Positions 43,157-51,426 of a stretch of 64,000 nucleotides of DNA are shown here, in pieces. The notes below the pieces were generated by a model that was given only the letters and a program-made list of their open reading frames with translations, ran no database searches and was not told where the DNA came from. Origin of the DNA: JAUVPY01 sp034412795 (GTDB lineage: Bacteria > Chloroflexota > Anaerolineae > 4572-78 > NAK82); the NCBI GenBank assembly GCA_034412795.1, contig DAOUMD010000099.1:1-64000 (forward strand), read 5' to 3'. Made by a program: the position numbers and the translations under genes. Positions within the stretch are counted from its first letter, which is position 1, and each line of letters begins with the position of its first letter.

Positions 43157-45085
43157 GTGTCAACACCCACGATCCGGCAACACTCGCGCACACTTCGCCT
43201 GGGGCTGGCTCTGGCCCTGGGCCTGACCTTGATTATCATTTGTCTACTTTCCATTGGCGCTTTCCGTTCGCCTGACCTGGCCCTGGCACAGGATCCCACC
43301 ATCCGGTACGTGGCACCGGCCCCCACCGGGGATGACAGCGGCAACGACTGCACGGACAGCAATGCCCCCTGCGCCACCGTCCAGCACGCCGTGGACGAGC
43401 CCGGTACCGGCGATGTAATCTGCGTGGCGACCGGTACGTACACCGACTTGCACGTGCGTCCCCGGAACGACATCACGACGACCGGAGTCGTCACCCAAGT
43501 GGTCTATATCGACAAGACAGTGACCATCCGCGGCGGCTACACCAACGCCTTTACCGACCCACCTAATCCAGAGGCCAACCCGACCACGTTGGATGCCCAA
43601 GGACAGGGACGCGTGCTCTACATCACCGGCGATATCAGTCCCACGATCGAGGGGCTGCGCGTCACTGGTGGCGAGGCGTATGGGTTAGGCGGCGGAGTAA
43701 CAGGGGAGCACCCCGGCGGTGGGGTGTACATCATCACTGCCACAGCAATCTTCAGCAACAACCAAGTGTTCAACAACACTATCTATGATCACCTTGACCA
43801 CCGCCATGGCAACGGTGGTGGGCTATACGTTCTTAACAGCAACGGTGTACTGCTAAGCAACAACATGATTTCCAGTAACGTGTCCGGACAGGGTGGTGGA
43901 ATGTACTTCGAGAATAGCTCTGGCGCGATGTTGATGGCCAATACGATCAGTGAGAATCGTGCTACGGACGGCGGTGGATTGTTCTTCAGAGATAGTTCAA
44001 ACGCAGTATTGACCACCAATACCATCAGCGGAAACGGCGCTACTAATGGCGGTGGTTTGCTCTTTATCAAAAGTCCCGATGCAACACTCGCCAGCAATAC
44101 GATAATTGACAACGAGGCACAAGGTCCTTACGACAATTATGATGACGGAGGCGGATTATACTGCGGCTGGAGTGAAAACATGACGCTGACCAACAACGTC
44201 ATTCGCGAGAACTGGGGTCATGACTATGGGGGTGGACTCCGTTTCTTGGCTTGTTACAACATAAAACTAGTCGCTAATATGATCGCTGGAAATTATAGCC
44301 GTTACGGCGGCGGTTTAAGCTTAGAAGATGGTGCTTATATTGAGTTATCTAACAACATGATCGGTAGCAATTGGGCTTTCCAAGGTGGTGGGGCCAATTT
44401 TGTCGAAGCTGATAGTGTGACGCTGATTGGTAATACCGTTATCAGCAACAACACCTGGAGTGCCAGTGGCATAGGAGGGGGTGGGTTACACTTTGAGGAT
44501 TCTACCAGTGTGAATCTGATCAACAACAGAATCACCCACAACGGCCCTTATGTCACCTTCGGTGGCGGCCTGTATCTGGACAGCAGCGACATCACTATGA
44601 CCAACAACGTCATTGCCGACAATCAGGTCGAGGTTGAAGGCAGCGGACTGTACATCACGGACTCTTCCCCTCGCCTGCTGCACACCACCATCGCCCGCAA
44701 CAGCGGCGGGGACGGCAGCGGGGTTCACATCACCGGTACCCTAAGCACGGTGGCTATGACAAACACCATCCTGACCAGCCAAACGGTGGGCGTCTATGTG
44801 GCGAATGGCAACACGGCTAGCCTCAACGGCGTGCTGTGGCACGACAACGGCACGAACTACGACGGGCCGGGCACAATCGTCGTCAGCAATGAGCACAGCG
44901 GCGACCCGGCCTTCGCGGATGACGGCTATCACCTGACGTTTGCCTCGGCAGCCATCGACAATGGGATGGATGCAGGCGTCAAGACGGACATTGACGGCGA
45001 CCCACGACCGTGTCGCCTAGGCCCCGACCTGGGTGCAGATGAGATTAGCTGCCGGTATCTTCCGATCATTCTGAAAAACAGGTAG
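43157..45085 (+). CDS. Secreted parallel beta-helix repeat protein 1
   Basis: 642 residues. A signal/membrane segment (LRLGLALALGLTLIIICLLS) ends at ALAQ. The body is a right-handed beta-helix of about 22-residue coils rich in N-N (NNMISSNVSGQGGGMYFEN type), as in NosD/pectate-lyase-like proteins. No catalytic residues are evident, so surface adhesion or polysaccharide binding is likely. The C-terminus reads GPDLGADEIS, then CRYLPIILKN, a tail shared with its twin. GTG 43157 is the start because GGAGG is eight bases upstream and the twin gene starts the same way. It is one of two tandem paralogues. Confidence 0.85.
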   Translation: MSTPTIRQHSRTLRLGLALALGLTLIIICLLSIGAFRSPDLALAQDPTIRYVAPAPTGDDSGNDCTDSNAPCATVQHAVDEPGTGDVICVATGTYTDLHVRPRNDITTTGVVTQVVYIDKTVTIRGGYTNAFTDPPNPEANPTTLDAQGQGRVLYITGDISPTIEGLRVTGGEAYGLGGGVTGEHPGGGVYIITATAIFSNNQVFNNTIYDHLDHRHGNGGGLYVLNSNGVLLSNNMISSNVSGQGGGMYFENSSGAMLMANTISENRATDGGGLFFRDSSNAVLTTNTISGNGATNGGGLLFIKSPDATLASNTIIDNEAQGPYDNYDDGGGLYCGWSENMTLTNNVIRENWGHDYGGGLRFLACYNIKLVANMIAGNYSRYGGGLSLEDGAYIELSNNMIGSNWAFQGGGANFVEADSVTLIGNTVISNNTWSASGIGGGGLHFEDSTSVNLINNRITHNGPYVTFGGGLYLDSSDITMTNNVIADNQVEVEGSGLYITDSSPRLLHTTIARNSGGDGSGVHITGTLSTVAMTNTILTSQTVGVYVANGNTASLNGVLWHDNGTNYDGPGTIVVSNEHSGDPAFADDGYHLTFASAAIDNGMDAGVKTDIDGDPRPCRLGPDLGADEISCRYLPIILKNR

Positions 45086-45241
45086 ATGCCGGGCCACACG
45101 TGGGCATGCTTGCTCCCCAAATCATGGTTGACAGACCACTAGCGTGAGCCCCAGTGCAATTGGTGTTCTCAGTTCCTGTGCGATCCCGGAATGGGGCTCG
45201 CGTTCGCGGGAGGTGTTGCCTATGAAGCAAACCGATACGTG

Positions 45242-45325
45242 ACGCGCTCCTTGGACCGGCAACCGGGGAACGCGGTTGATAAGCATTGCCGGTGTTGAAC
45301 CCTTTCTCGACGAGGAGGTTATGAC
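45242..45325 (+). promoter_or_regulatory. Conserved leader of beta-helix gene 2
   Basis: Second copy of the leader at 43075-43156, about 80% alike by eye. The hairpin-forming part (CGCGCTCC...GGGGAACGCGG) and the GACGAGGAGGTTATGAC stretch are best kept. Confidence 0.45.
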
Positions 45326-47188
45326 GTGTCAACACCTACAACCTGGCAGTACTCGCGCACACTTCGCCTGGGGCTGGCTTTGGCCCTGGGCCTGACCTTG
45401 ACTATCGTTTGTCTACTTTCCATTGGCGCTTTCCGTTCGCCTGACCTGGCCCTGGCTCAAGGCCCCACCGTCCGCTACGTGGCACCGGCCCCCACCGGGG
45501 ATGACAGTGGCAACGACTGCACGGACAGCAGCACCCCCTGCGCCACCGTCCAGCACGCCGTGGACGAGCCCGGTTCCGGCGATGTAATCTGCGTGGCGAC
45601 CGGTACGTACACCGACTTGCATGTACGTCCCCGTAACGACATCACGACGACCGGAGTTGTCACCCAGGTGGTCTATATCGACAAGACAGTGACCATCCGC
45701 GGCGGCTACACCGACACCTTTACCGACCCACCTGACCCCGTGGCTAACCCGACCAGCTTGGATGCAGGCGATCAAGGTCGTGTTCTTTACGTCACGGGCG
45801 ACATCAACCCCACCATCGAAGGGCTGCGCCTTATAAACGGCGATGCGAGTGGGTTAGGGGGGCATCTAGCAGGAATGGATGATCGCGACGCTGGCGGTGG
45901 CGTGTATGCCATCTCCGCCACAGTTACTATGAGCAACAACCAAGTGTCCGACAACTTCGCTCGCTACGGGGGTGGACTGCATTTCCAGAACAGCGCAAAC
46001 CCGGCCTTGACTGGCAACACGGTTAGCGACAACCATGTGGCGGGCCTACAATTCCCCGAGGGAGGCGGTTTGGCCTTTTTTGACAGTCCTGATGCAACAC
46101 TCATCAGCAACACGATCAGCGGGAACATCGTCGATGTTGGATACGGCGGAGGTTTGCACTTCACCAACAGCCCCAGTGCAACACTCAATAGCAATTCAAT
46201 TGTCGGCAACCGCTCTCGTGGCACACCCTGTCCCCCAAACTGTAGTCACGCCGGCGGCTTATCCTGCGAGTCGAGTGGCAACATGACGCTAACCAACAAT
46301 GTTATTCGCGATAACAATGGTATTGCCGGAGCCGGACTGCTTTTTAATGTCTGTAACAACATACAATTGGCTGATAACGTTATCGTTAATAATATTGGCA
46401 CCGGGGGCGGCGGTTTAAGTGTCCGCGGTAGTACCGGTGTAGAATTAGCAAATAATGTGATTAGCGGCAATACCGCGAATAGAAGTGGTGGTGGGGCCGA
46501 GTTTAAAAGCAGCGTCGACGTGACACTGATTGGCAATACCGTCACCGACAACGACACCTATCCCCTTAATGGTGCGGATTACGGAGCGGGGCTCTACTTC
46601 GAAAACAGCACAAATGTGAACCTAGTTGGTAACATAGTCACCAGCAACACCATAGCCGCCTTCGGCGGTGGGCTATACCTGATAAACTCTACAGCCACCA
46701 TATCCAATAACGTGGTCACCGATAATGAGGTCGAGATTGCAGGCAGTGGTCTGTATATCGCGGACTCCTCCCCCGATTTGCTGCACACTACCATCGCCCG
46801 CAACAGCGGCGGGGACGGCAGTGGAGTTCACATCACCGGCACTCTCAGCACTGTGGCTATGACGAACACGATCTTGGCGAGCCACACGCTGGGGATCACG
46901 GTCGAGGCAGGCAATACAGCCACTCTCAACGGCGTGCTGTGGCACGACAACGGCACGAACTACGACGGGCCGGGCACAATCGTCGTCAACAACGAGCACA
47001 CCGGCGACCCAGCCTTCGGGGATGACGGCTATCACCTGACGTTAGCCTCGGCGGCCATCGACAAGGGGGTGGATGCCGGCGCCAAGACGGATATTGACGG
47101 CTTCCCACGACCCTGCGGTTTCGCGCCGGACCTTGGTGCCGACGAGATCACCTGCATATTCCTACCAATAATCTTCAAGAACCTGTAG
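45326..47188 (+). CDS. Secreted parallel beta-helix repeat protein 2
   Basis: 620 residues, paralogue of 43157-45085. The N-terminal 130 and C-terminal 120 residues are nearly identical to the first protein, whereas the middle coils differ in number and sequence (SANPALTGNTVSDNHVAG; NNVISGNTANRSGG type). The ends match at DNA level, including the signal peptide and LGADEIT...LPIIFKN tail. The pattern suggests duplication followed by change in the exposed coils. The same GTG start with GGAGG is used. Probable cell-surface or secreted binding protein. Confidence 0.85.
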   Translation: MSTPTTWQYSRTLRLGLALALGLTLTIVCLLSIGAFRSPDLALAQGPTVRYVAPAPTGDDSGNDCTDSSTPCATVQHAVDEPGSGDVICVATGTYTDLHVRPRNDITTTGVVTQVVYIDKTVTIRGGYTDTFTDPPDPVANPTSLDAGDQGRVLYVTGDINPTIEGLRLINGDASGLGGHLAGMDDRDAGGGVYAISATVTMSNNQVSDNFARYGGGLHFQNSANPALTGNTVSDNHVAGLQFPEGGGLAFFDSPDATLISNTISGNIVDVGYGGGLHFTNSPSATLNSNSIVGNRSRGTPCPPNCSHAGGLSCESSGNMTLTNNVIRDNNGIAGAGLLFNVCNNIQLADNVIVNNIGTGGGGLSVRGSTGVELANNVISGNTANRSGGGAEFKSSVDVTLIGNTVTDNDTYPLNGADYGAGLYFENSTNVNLVGNIVTSNTIAAFGGGLYLINSTATISNNVVTDNEVEIAGSGLYIADSSPDLLHTTIARNSGGDGSGVHITGTLSTVAMTNTILASHTLGITVEAGNTATLNGVLWHDNGTNYDGPGTIVVNNEHTGDPAFGDDGYHLTLASAAIDKGVDAGAKTDIDGFPRPCGFAPDLGADEITCIFLPIIFKNL

Positions 47189-47245
47189 CGGTCAACGAGA
47201 TATTGGGTCTCACACACTTGCTGCGGGTGCAGAATAACAATTGGA

Positions 47246-47366
47246 CTCAGTAGATCCGATTTTGCTCGGCCTGGGTTGCCACACTTACGCTTGGCAATGC
47301 CCAAGGGAATCCAGGCGAAAACGAGGATTTGGCAATTCCCTTGGAGCAGATTTCGGATCTACTGAG
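47246..47366. mobile_element. 121-bp MITE-like element with 14-bp inverted ends
   Basis: CTCAGTAGATCCGA at 47246-47259 has its exact complement at 47353-47366. The interior contains GGATTTGGCAAT and TTGGAGCAGA, like the element at 850-993. It lies in the 480-base gap between the beta-helix and MoxR loci; the bases 47400-47465 are a C/T-rich CCAATCTA-type simple repeat. Confidence 0.7.
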
Positions 47367-47668
47367 ATTGCCAGGTCGGCACGTCGAAGTAGGCAGAACT
47401 TCCTAACCCCAATCTACCAATTTCCCAATCTACCAATCTACCAGTCTTCCACCCTTCCATCCCTCCCACGATACCATTTGCTTTTGTGTGCTCGTTGTGT
47501 TACGATAGCCCCATCTAATCGAACAGATCAACTCTCTGTTAGGCCTCATTGCTCACTTGTAGTAATTGAGGCCAGTTTTTTAATCTAAACTTAACCATTT
47601 GAACCTACATTATATCTAAACAACAGATAGTTTATAGGCAGATAGGTGATAACACGAGGTCTTGAATA

Positions 47669-47830
47669 ATGGTGGTAACTGCTCTACTGATTGTTGGTTC
47701 AATCGGCGTTTTGCTGCTCGGGGGGCTGGTCATAGGTATGATTATTCTGGCTTCCAGAAATGGCGAAGCCGGTGGTGCCTTCTCAGCCCGACAGGATTGG
47801 ATGAACAGTCATATCGAGGAAAGTGAGTGA
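47669..47830 (+). CDS. Small single-pass membrane protein
   Basis: 53 residues. One strong hydrophobic segment (ALLIVGSIGVLLLGGLVIGM, about 4-26), then a polar tail (RNGEAGGAFSARQDWM). ATG 47669 has ACGAGGT upstream. It is 83 bases before the MoxR gene and in the same direction, so it may be in the MoxR/VWA unit as a membrane anchor. No family recognised. Confidence 0.5.
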   Translation: MVVTALLIVGSIGVLLLGGLVIGMIILASRNGEAGGAFSARQDWMNSHIEESE

Positions 47831-47913
47831 CAGGGATAACGACGACCGGCGAATGTGTAAGATTATGTCAATTTCAAATTCGAGATAGGTCATTTAGAAA
47901 AGGGGAATAGACT

Positions 47914-48888
47914 TTGGATAACAACACTTCAAATCTAAAAGAAACCTTAACAACGCAACAATACATCGCCTCCGACGAGATCGCCACCGTGCTATACCTG
48001 GCCGAGCAGTTGGGCAAACCGATCCTGGCGGAAGGGCCGGCTGGCGTTGGTAAGACCGAATTGGGCAAGGCATGGTCGGGCATTGCGGGCCGGGAGATGA
48101 TCCGGCTTCAATGCTATGAGGGCCTGGACGAAACCAAGGCGCTGTATGAATGGGAGTACGCCAAGCAGATGCTCTATACCCAGCTTCTGCGCGACAAGCT
48201 CCACGATTTGTTGGCCGATACCAACTCGCTGACCGACGCTGCCGACCGCCTGGCCGCCGAAGAGGATGTTTTCTTCTCGGAACGATTCCTCCTGCCGCGC
48301 CCTCTCTTGCAGGCCATTATCGCCCAGGAGCCGGTGGTGCTCCTGATCGACGAGATCGATCGCAGCGACGTCGAATTCGAGGCTTTTCTGCTGGAGGTGC
48401 TCAGCGATTTCCAGGTGAGCGTCCCCGAGCTAGGAACGGTTCGTGCTCGTCACCAGCCGCTGGTGCTGCTGACCAGTAACAACACACGCGAACTGTCGGA
48501 GGCCCTCAAACGCCGCTGCCTTTACCTCTACATCGACTACCCCTCGGTTGAGACGGAATTGCAGATTGTGCGGCTCAAGGTACCCGATCTGGGTCCGGAA
48601 CTCGCCCGCCAGTCGGTGGAAGTGGTTCATCGCCTGCGACGTCTCGACTTGAAAAAGGACCCCAGCATTAGCGAGACCCTCGACTGGGCGCGCGCGCTGG
48701 TTGCGCTCAACGCCACATCGCTGGATCGAGAAACCCTGGACAATACGCTGAGCGTGCTGCTCAAACACGAGGCGGATATGATGCGCGCACGACACGCCCT
48801 GGACCGTCACTCGGACGATGGCTCAACGCACACAATCAGCGATCTGGACGTCCATCGTTCCTACTGGCGTTATCACCAGGCTGAATAG
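47914..48888 (+). CDS. MoxR-type AAA+ ATPase
   Basis: 324-residue AAA+ ATPase of the MoxR/CoxD type. Walker A is GPAGVGKTELGKAWS (about 43-57), Walker B PVVLLIDEIDRSDVEFEAFL, sensor 1 LVLLTSNNTRELSEALKRRC. These ATPases act with a VWA partner as a chaperone for metal-enzyme maturation (CoxDE, NorQD). The partner gene starts 11 bases downstream. The start is TTG 47914 with AGGGGA upstream. No carbon monoxide dehydrogenase or nitric-oxide reductase gene is near, so the client is unknown. Confidence 0.88.
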   Translation: MDNNTSNLKETLTTQQYIASDEIATVLYLAEQLGKPILAEGPAGVGKTELGKAWSGIAGREMIRLQCYEGLDETKALYEWEYAKQMLYTQLLRDKLHDLLADTNSLTDAADRLAAEEDVFFSERFLLPRPLLQAIIAQEPVVLLIDEIDRSDVEFEAFLLEVLSDFQVSVPELGTVRARHQPLVLLTSNNTRELSEALKRRCLYLYIDYPSVETELQIVRLKVPDLGPELARQSVEVVHRLRRLDLKKDPSISETLDWARALVALNATSLDRETLDNTLSVLLKHEADMMRARHALDRHSDDGSTHTISDLDVHRSYWRYHQAE

Positions 48889-48899
48889 GGAGACGATCG

Positions 48900-50339
48900 A
48901 TGGAACAGCGAATGGTTGACTTCATTGCCGGGCTGCGCGCGGCCGGGGTGCGTGTCTCCATCGCCGAAAGCAGCGATGCCTTCCGTGCCGTGGAGCAGAT
49001 AGGTGTGATGGACCGGGACATCTTCCGATCCGCGCTGCGCACCACGCTGGTCAAGGAAGCGAGTGACCTGCCTACGTTCGAGCAGCTCTTCACCCTCTTT
49101 TTCGCAAGCGGTGAACCACCCTTCATTAATCCTCAGGAACAGCTTAGCCCCGAGCAGCGTGCGATGCTGGCTGCCGCGTTGCGCGCCCTGCTGAGTCAGA
49201 TGCAGCAGGATGAGATGCACCCAGGTGGTCAACCATCTGACCAGCCCAACCAGTTGGGCCAGCTCCTCCAGCTCCTGCGCCATCTGCTGTCAGGGCAGGC
49301 TCTCAGTCAGGAAGCACTTGAACAGGCGCGGCAGCAAGCCGGCTTGGCGTCAGCCTCACACCCGGCACAGCAGCCGTGGCTCAGGCAGCGTATGTTGCAG
49401 GCTATGGGCTGGGAGGAATTAGAGGAATTGCTGGAACAACTATGGGAGGAACTGGCCAAGGCCGGCATGAGTCAGGAAGCGATCGAGGAATTGCAAGATA
49501 TGGTACAGGCCAATCAAGAGGCGCTGGCCGAACAGGTAGGCCAGTACGCGGGCACGAGTATCGCTCGGCAGATGGCGGCCCAACCGCCACGCCGGCCTGG
49601 CCCGGACCTGATGCACCGTCCCTTCCGCAACCTCAGCCAGTCCGAGGCCGACGAGCTGCGCACCCAGGTTCGCCGTCTGGCAGCCCAATTGCGTAGCCGA
49701 GCCGCCTTGCGCCACAAGCGGGCTAAGTCCGGTGTTCTGGACGCCAAGCACACGATCCGTGCCAACCTGCGCTACGGTGGCGTCCCCCTTGATCTACGCT
49801 ACAAGCACCGCCATCTCAAGCCCAAACTGGCTCTCATTTGTGATGTCTCCACCTCGGTGCGCCATTGTGCTGAGTTTATGCTGCACCTGATCTACGAACT
49901 ACAGGATCAAGTGGCTAAAGCGCGTAGCTTTGCTTTCATCAGTGACATCGAGGAAGTCAGCCAGGAGTTTGCGGTCTACCAACCGGAGGTCGCGATAGAA
50001 CAGGTACTGACCCGTATGCCACCTGGATATTACAACACCGACCTGGGCCACAGCCTTAGGAGCTTTTGCCATAACCATCTGGACGCGGTGGATCACCGCA
50101 CGACAGTTATTTTCCTGGGTGATGGGCGCAACAACTTCAACGATCCCAGGCTGGACCTGGTCCAAACCATCAAGCGCCGGGCGCGGCGCATCATTTGGCT
50201 GAATCCCGAGTCTCCCCGGCTGTGGGGTACCAATGACAGCGACGCGCTCGAGTACCTGCCCCTGTGTGATGCCGCTTACGAGGTGAGCAACCTGGCGCAG
50301 CTCACCGATGCCGTGGATCGCCTGCTGACCGGTCGTTGA
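48900..50339 (+). CDS. VWA-domain protein (CoxE/NorD-like) partner of MoxR
   Basis: 479 residues. The N-terminal half is helical with a Gln-rich segment (about 100-210); the C-terminal von Willebrand A domain starts at LALICDVSTSVRHCAEFML, where DVSTS is the MIDAS metal motif (D-x-S-x-S). FISDIEEVSQEF and TTVIFLGDGRNNF carry further MIDAS residues. It is coupled with the MoxR ATPase 11 bases upstream. The pair would remodel or activate a client; none is evident here. Confidence 0.88.
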   Translation: MEQRMVDFIAGLRAAGVRVSIAESSDAFRAVEQIGVMDRDIFRSALRTTLVKEASDLPTFEQLFTLFFASGEPPFINPQEQLSPEQRAMLAAALRALLSQMQQDEMHPGGQPSDQPNQLGQLLQLLRHLLSGQALSQEALEQARQQAGLASASHPAQQPWLRQRMLQAMGWEELEELLEQLWEELAKAGMSQEAIEELQDMVQANQEALAEQVGQYAGTSIARQMAAQPPRRPGPDLMHRPFRNLSQSEADELRTQVRRLAAQLRSRAALRHKRAKSGVLDAKHTIRANLRYGGVPLDLRYKHRHLKPKLALICDVSTSVRHCAEFMLHLIYELQDQVAKARSFAFISDIEEVSQEFAVYQPEVAIEQVLTRMPPGYYNTDLGHSLRSFCHNHLDAVDHRTTVIFLGDGRNNFNDPRLDLVQTIKRRARRIIWLNPESPRLWGTNDSDALEYLPLCDAAYEVSNLAQLTDAVDRLLTGR

Positions 50340-50347
50340 ACACCTAC

Positions 50348-51325
50348 CTAATAACGCACCGCCTCAATCACCGCTTGTAGGTTTTCCTCTGGTGTTTCGG
50401 GGGGGATGACGCAAGCCGGGGCCAGTATCAACCCTATGCCGCCCGTCTGCCGCTGAGCGTCACGCACCTGTTCAGCAATCTCCACGGGCGACCCGGCCAC
50501 CAGTAGATTCCGATCAAGGCCAGCCATCAACGCCTTACGCGTTCGCGTCAACGCTTCACGCAGGGAGGGGTTGGCTTCTCGATCATGCCAGCTCACTGCC
50601 GTCACGGGATAGTAATTGACCAAGTCAAAGAAAACATTCTCACCGTGAAGATGGAGCACAACCAGATCAGTCTGGGAACTCAGGTATTCGAGCACGATAA
50701 GATCGTAGCGTTCCCCAAATTCCCGATACTCATCGGCGGTCAGCAAGCTGGAACGAGCCAGTTGGGTAGCAAAGAAGATACCATCGGCGCCAGCGGCCAG
50801 CGCCGCCGCTGCGAAGCGAGCCGTCGTTTCGGCAATTGTCGCTAGCCCAAAGTGCATATCGCTGGGCTGATCACGCACGTGCTGCTGAACCGTGTCGCCG
50901 GCCAGCTTAAAGGCCAGGGTGAGAGGGCTGAAAAGCGTCATCAGGATCGGGGCATCGTCCTTGCCAAGTTCGTCACGTATGGCGGCGATTGCCTGTAATT
51001 CACGTCCCAATGCGCCTTGTTCCACCGACAGGGCAGCCAACTCACGCCAGTCTTCGGGGTCTTCGATCACTGGCCGCTTAAGTCGAGGGGGTGTGTCGTC
51101 GTCGTTACCATAACGGATAGAAGCCCCCCAATCCTCAATAGCATACAGACCGCTGGGTGTGAGTTTTATCAGATCAAAGTCATAGCGACGATAGAAGTCG
51201 AGGGTCGCTTGAGCTAGCTGCTCCGGCACCTGATCCCGTTTGTGGAAATGTCGCCACATACTGATCGGCAGGCGGTCCACCATTCTGCCGTGCAAAGCGG
51301 CATAGACACGCTCGCGCTTATTCAC
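50348..51325 (-). CDS. Uroporphyrinogen decarboxylase-family protein
   Basis: 325 residues of the URO-D/MtaA-like barrel. It begins MNKRERVYAALHGRMVDRLP, the family start, and shows PILMTLFSPLTLAFKLAG, ADGIFFATQLARSSLLTADE and LHLHGENVFFDLVNYYPVTA. True HemE has a conserved RQAGRYLPEY near the start, which is absent; so this is rather a methyltransferase-like or unknown member. No corrinoid or haem genes adjoin it. It converges on the VWA gene with a gap of only 8 bases. Confidence 0.8.
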   Translation of the reverse strand: MNKRERVYAALHGRMVDRLPISMWRHFHKRDQVPEQLAQATLDFYRRYDFDLIKLTPSGLYAIEDWGASIRYGNDDDTPPRLKRPVIEDPEDWRELAALSVEQGALGRELQAIAAIRDELGKDDAPILMTLFSPLTLAFKLAGDTVQQHVRDQPSDMHFGLATIAETTARFAAAALAAGADGIFFATQLARSSLLTADEYREFGERYDLIVLEYLSSQTDLVVLHLHGENVFFDLVNYYPVTAVSWHDREANPSLREALTRTRKALMAGLDRNLLVAGSPVEIAEQVRDAQRQTGGIGLILAPACVIPPETPEENLQAVIEAVRY

Positions 51326-51426
51326 TGCTTCCTTCCTTCCAAGCTTCGTTGCGACGGTAGTGGTCAGACGACTCAGTAATCAGCCCTCTGCCCCCCATCT
51401 TCCCGGAGTACATTCCGGAACTTATG

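Noticed and set aside
45180..45325. Cyclic-di-GMP riboswitch before the second beta-helix gene (GCAAACC-like stretch)
   Set aside because: The stretch is absent before the first gene and the rest of the conserved core is missing.
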